From an uncultured Christensenella sp. (lineage in GTDB: Bacteria > Bacillota > Clostridia > Christensenellales > UBA3700): 7,288 nucleotides of DNA. This document shows positions 5,850-7,288 of this stretch, piece by piece. The stretch lies in NCBI GenBank assembly GCA_910584035.1, contig CAJTZR010000095.1, positions 1 to 7,288 on the forward strand, read 5' to 3'. The position numbers and the translations under genes are program-made. Position 1 is the stretch's first letter; each line of letters begins with the position of its first letter. The notes beneath the pieces were generated by a model that saw only the letters and a list, made by a program, of their open reading frames with translations, searched no databases and was not told where the DNA came from.

Positions 5850-6089
5850 TCAATCGTCATCATTAGGCAAGTGCCATCCGTGTTCACGATGAATGCTCGG
5901 TGCTTGCGGTTCTTCGTTTTCCCAAGCCCTTTTACTCATTTCTCTGTCAAATCTGCCCAACGTTGTATGACATTCTTCTCGATAATCATCATCAAAATTC
6001 GGATTGCAAAAATCCTGACGAACCTTTTCTCGTTCAGCACTTAATTCCTCATCAGTCGCATTGCTAATCCACTTATCTTTATACTTCAT
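5850..6089 (-). CDS. small acidic protein of unknown function
   Basis: A 79-aa charged soluble protein starting MKYKDKWISNATDEELSAER, with a mainly helical first two thirds (about 12-56) and a tail containing EEPQAPSIHREHGWHLPND. I recall near-identical small proteins in clostridial genomes beside ribbon-helix-helix genes, but know no function. GGAGG lies six bases before ATG. The start is 19 bases after the regulator's stop, so the two form one operon, closed by the terminator at 5770-5799. There is no enzyme motif or membrane segment. Codons are visibly richer in G and C than in the seven-gene operon to the left. Pairing with a small DNA-binding protein recalls toxin-antitoxin pairs, but nothing else supports that. 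Confidence 0.75.
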   Translation of the reverse strand: MKYKDKWISNATDEELSAEREKVRQDFCNPNFDDDYREECHTTLGRFDREMSKRAWENEEPQAPSIHREHGWHLPNDDD

Positions 6090-6108
6090 TTATTTCCTCC
6101 ATAGAACT

Positions 6109-6336
6109 TTACTTGGATTCGTTATCGGATTTGTGCTTTAAGGCTTCATATCCATCTCGGATAAAATCAACCTTTGTCATCCCATTTTCTTTAAGAAAAG
6201 CGTTTATTTCGTCAAAAAGTTCTCTCGGTATCATCGTTTGAAAATTCCCGCACTTCGCCTTACGCTTTTCCTTATTCTTTTCCTCATACTTACGATTCGC
6301 ACGACGTTGCGGTGTATCTTCTTTTCTTGTTACCAT
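6109..6336 (-). CDS. ribbon-helix-helix DNA-binding regulator
   Basis: A 75-aa protein. A strongly basic N-terminal arm (about 4-28, rich in R and K) is followed by a ribbon-helix-helix domain of the Arc/CopG type: strand GNFQTMIP (29-36), helix RELFDEINAFLKENG (37-51) and helix TKVDFIRDGYEAL (53-65). Such proteins bind DNA as dimers and usually repress their own promoter. AGGAGG lies five bases before ATG, and a good promoter and an inverted repeat suited to autoregulation lie 30-75 bases upstream. It heads a two-gene operon with the small acidic protein. Its promoter overlaps an hsdS inversion site, so it may sense or influence that switch; this link is inference from position. Confidence 0.8.
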   Translation of the reverse strand: MVTRKEDTPQRRANRKYEEKNKEKRKAKCGNFQTMIPRELFDEINAFLKENGMTKVDFIRDGYEALKHKSDNESK

Positions 6337-6363
6337 AATCGCCTCCTACAAGCGAAATATTAC

Positions 6364-6381
6364 ATAGAGCAAATTCTCTAT
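6364..6381. promoter_or_regulatory. candidate operator, inverted repeat
   Basis: ATAGAG (6364-6369) and CTCTAT (6376-6381) are inverted around a 6-base centre, just downstream of the minus-strand -10 box and covering the likely start point. A symmetric site here suits repression by the dimeric ribbon-helix-helix protein encoded next. Which protein binds is inferred. Confidence 0.45.
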
Positions 6382-6383
6382 TG

Positions 6384-6412
6384 ATTATACCATAAATGAT
6401 AATTTACAGCAA
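6384..6412 (-). promoter_or_regulatory. promoter of the RHH operon, spanning an inversion site
   Basis: On the minus strand the -10 is TATAAT (6384-6389), with an extended TGG before it. A 17-base spacer (6390-6406) separates it from TTGCTG (6407-6412), a moderate -35. It points at the regulator gene about 48 bases away. The 14-bp inverted-repeat copy fills the spacer, and the -35 lies inside the invertible segment. Confidence 0.65.
6393..6406 (+). repeat. inversion site, left copy
   Basis: TAAATGATAATTTA, identical to the copy at 6982-6995 in opposite orientation. In the local plus-strand frame it encodes NDNL, the start of the central conserved helix of HsdS. It is itself nearly palindromic (TAAAT/ATTTA arms), as crossover sites of tyrosine recombinases often are. 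Confidence 0.7.
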
Positions 6413-6954
6413 GTTATAAAGAGTTGCTTTGATTTTATGTTTGCCACTCGAAAGCCCAATGGAATTATCAGCGATATTTTGCAGGAACACCCAAAATCCA
6501 CGATTCAAGTCAATGATAGCACAGGTATTTTGGGTGATTATCCGTTTTTTACAAGCGGCGAAGCAATCAACGAATGGCAGAGTGCGTTGGTTGACGGTAT
6601 GAACTGCTATTTATCAACCGGTGGTAATGCTACGATTAAAGGTTACTATGGCAAAGCGGCATATTCAACCGACACTTGGTGCGTGTGCGGTAAAGGTGAA
6701 TATTCGTTCTACCTGTTCTGTTACTTAAAAAGTGTAATTCGTAGTATCAACGACTCGTTTTTTGCGGGTTCGGGCTTAAAGCACTTACAAAAAGACAGCC
6801 TTCTTTTAGTCAATCTCTATATTCCGTCGGAAAAAGAACTCAGAAAGTTCAATTCGATAGTAAAACCTGCAATGGAAACAATGACAACGTTGTTTCTTGA
6901 AACTAAAAAGTTAAAACAACAGCGCGATTTTCTCTTGCCGCTTCTAATGAACGG

Positions 6955-7288
6955 TCAGGCAACCATTGCAGAATGATTTGCTAAATTATCATTTACGGCA
7001 GTATTTTCTTCAATTTTTTGAGATAAGAAATTATATACAGCCGCAACTTCAATTTGTTTTTTCTTAGTTGGTACAGGTATCACGATAGACTTAAACATAT
7101 CGTGTGTTAAATCGGGTTGCGCCGAGTTCTTTGCTAACGATAGTGCTTGCTTTCTCACAAAATCACTATTTAATACAGCGTATAAATAATCTTTTGAGAG
7201 ATTATCCGACTGTAATGATACAATAAAAGAATTGGCTATGTCACAACAAACAGTTGATAAATAGCCATTTTTATAGGGGAGTATCAGA
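6955..7288 (-). CDS. hsdS: HsdS first half (TRD1), 5' end outside window, truncated
   Basis: A type I restriction specificity subunit entering from the right edge without a start. The 110 visible residues are the end of a target recognition domain (GYLSTVCCDIANSFIV, LSKDYLYAVLNSDFVRKQ, SAQPDLTHDMFKSIVIPVP), then the central helix KKKQIEVAAVYNFLSQKIEE and NTAVNDNL. After NDNL it departs from the family with ANHSAMVA and a TGA at 6955-6957. The true gene continues past 7288, so the GTG at 7156-7158 is not its start. HsdS selects the DNA site for the HsdM methylase and HsdR nuclease. In this orientation a one-TRD half subunit would be made; such halves can work as dimers in some type I systems. 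Its last 22 bases overlap the end of the opposing half. Confidence 0.85.
   Translation of the reverse strand, partial: LILPYKNGYLSTVCCDIANSFIVSLQSDNLSKDYLYAVLNSDFVRKQALSLAKNSAQPDLTHDMFKSIVIPVPTKKKQIEVAAVYNFLSQKIEENTAVNDNLANHSAMVA
6982..6995 (-). repeat. inversion site, right copy
   Basis: On the minus strand this reads TAAATGATAATTTA, matching 6393-6406 exactly in inverted orientation. It encodes NDNL of the minus-strand hsdS half. The flanks differ: CCG before it here and CCA at the left copy, with GCAA following directly here and after CA at the left. Confidence 0.7.

Larger units (their letters stand above)
6368..6976 (+). pseudogene. hsdS: hsdS second half (TRD2 and C-terminal helix), detached
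   Basis: The 3' half of a type I restriction-modification specificity gene. The frame is open from 6368 after a TAG. From 6395 it reads NDNLQQVIKSCFDF, the end of the HsdS central helix, then a second target recognition domain (GILGDYPFFTSGEAI, LSTGGNATIKGYYG, ACSTD-like and SGLKHLQKDSLLLVNLYIPS segments). It ends in the C-terminal helix KKLKQQRDFLLPLLMNGQ and a TGA at 6974-6976. There is no N-terminal TRD1 and no ribosome site before the ATG at 6437, which falls inside the helix-TRD boundary, so this half is probably silent as it stands. Rather than decayed, it is likely a stored cassette. Inverting the DNA between the 14-bp repeats would join it in frame to the minus-strand half. Confidence 0.85.
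6393..6995. other. predicted invertible segment (hsdS switch)
   Basis: The 603-bp segment is bounded by 14-bp perfect inverted repeats and contains almost exactly the HsdS second TRD with its stop. Both repeat copies encode NDNL in the same frame of converging hsdS halves. After inversion the minus strand would read TRD1, EENTAV, NDNL, QQVIKSCFDF, TRD2 and stop: a normal two-TRD HsdS. In the present state the minus-strand gene leaves HsdS sequence after NDNL and stops eight codons later. No recombinase gene is in the window; one is expected to the right or elsewhere in the genome. Confidence 0.75.

Noticed and set aside
6437..6976. Treating the plus-strand hsdS piece as a complete 179-aa gene from the ATG at 6437
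   Set aside because: HsdS homology extends upstream of that ATG (NDNLQQVIKSCFDF from 6395), there is no ribosome site, and the piece starts inside the central helix.

Overview
The window looks like DNA from a low-G+C Gram-positive bacterium, most likely a Clostridia-type Firmicute. The evidence is the AT-rich coding sequence, strong AGGAGG-type ribosome binding sites before nearly every gene, TGG for Trp with TGA as a stop (standard code), and protein families I associate with clostridial prophages and integrative elements. I ran no database search; family names come from motifs and memory.

Left end (1-445): no convincing protein gene. It starts with the 3' half of a tRNA-Asn gene on the minus strand, broken in the 5' arm of the anticodon stem. 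That is the usual scar where an element has integrated into a tRNA 3' end, and it places the element to the right. Next come a 12-bp tandem repeat (likely integrase arm sites, or the tail of a lost integrase), a run of short palindromes at 166-237 and a long stem-loop at 268-366. No integrase gene is present.

Element operon (5783 down to 446, all minus): seven tightly packed genes. In transcription order they are a small unknown protein, a 764-aa membrane P-loop ATPase resembling the Zot-like assembly ATPases of filamentous phages, an ASCH/PUA-like protein, a DUF3970-like protein, a beta-class N6-A/N4-C DNA methyltransferase, a PAPS-reductase/DndC-like PP-loop protein with a cysteine cluster, and a small Cys/His protein. 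Intergenic gaps are about 2-11 bases, or an overlap. The last five genes could form a nucleic-acid modification module, but this is inference.

Junction (about 5760-5855): a strong minus-strand hairpin terminator ends the next block, and base composition looks more G+C-rich to its right. No clear strong promoter for the seven-gene operon is visible, so the window may join two modules of different origin.

Right block (5850-7288): a small conserved-looking protein and a ribbon-helix-helix regulator (both minus), then two convergent halves of a type I restriction specificity gene (hsdS). The halves carry the same 14-bp sequence in inverted orientation, exactly at a matching codon position. Inverting the 603 bp between these sites would join the minus-strand first TRD in frame to the second TRD, giving a normal two-TRD HsdS. 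In the orientation shown, the gene is cut to a one-TRD form. The left inversion site is also the 17-bp spacer of the regulator's apparent promoter, so a flip would swap its -35 element. This invertible hsdS/promoter arrangement is the most notable feature here. The recombinase, hsdM and hsdR are not in the window.
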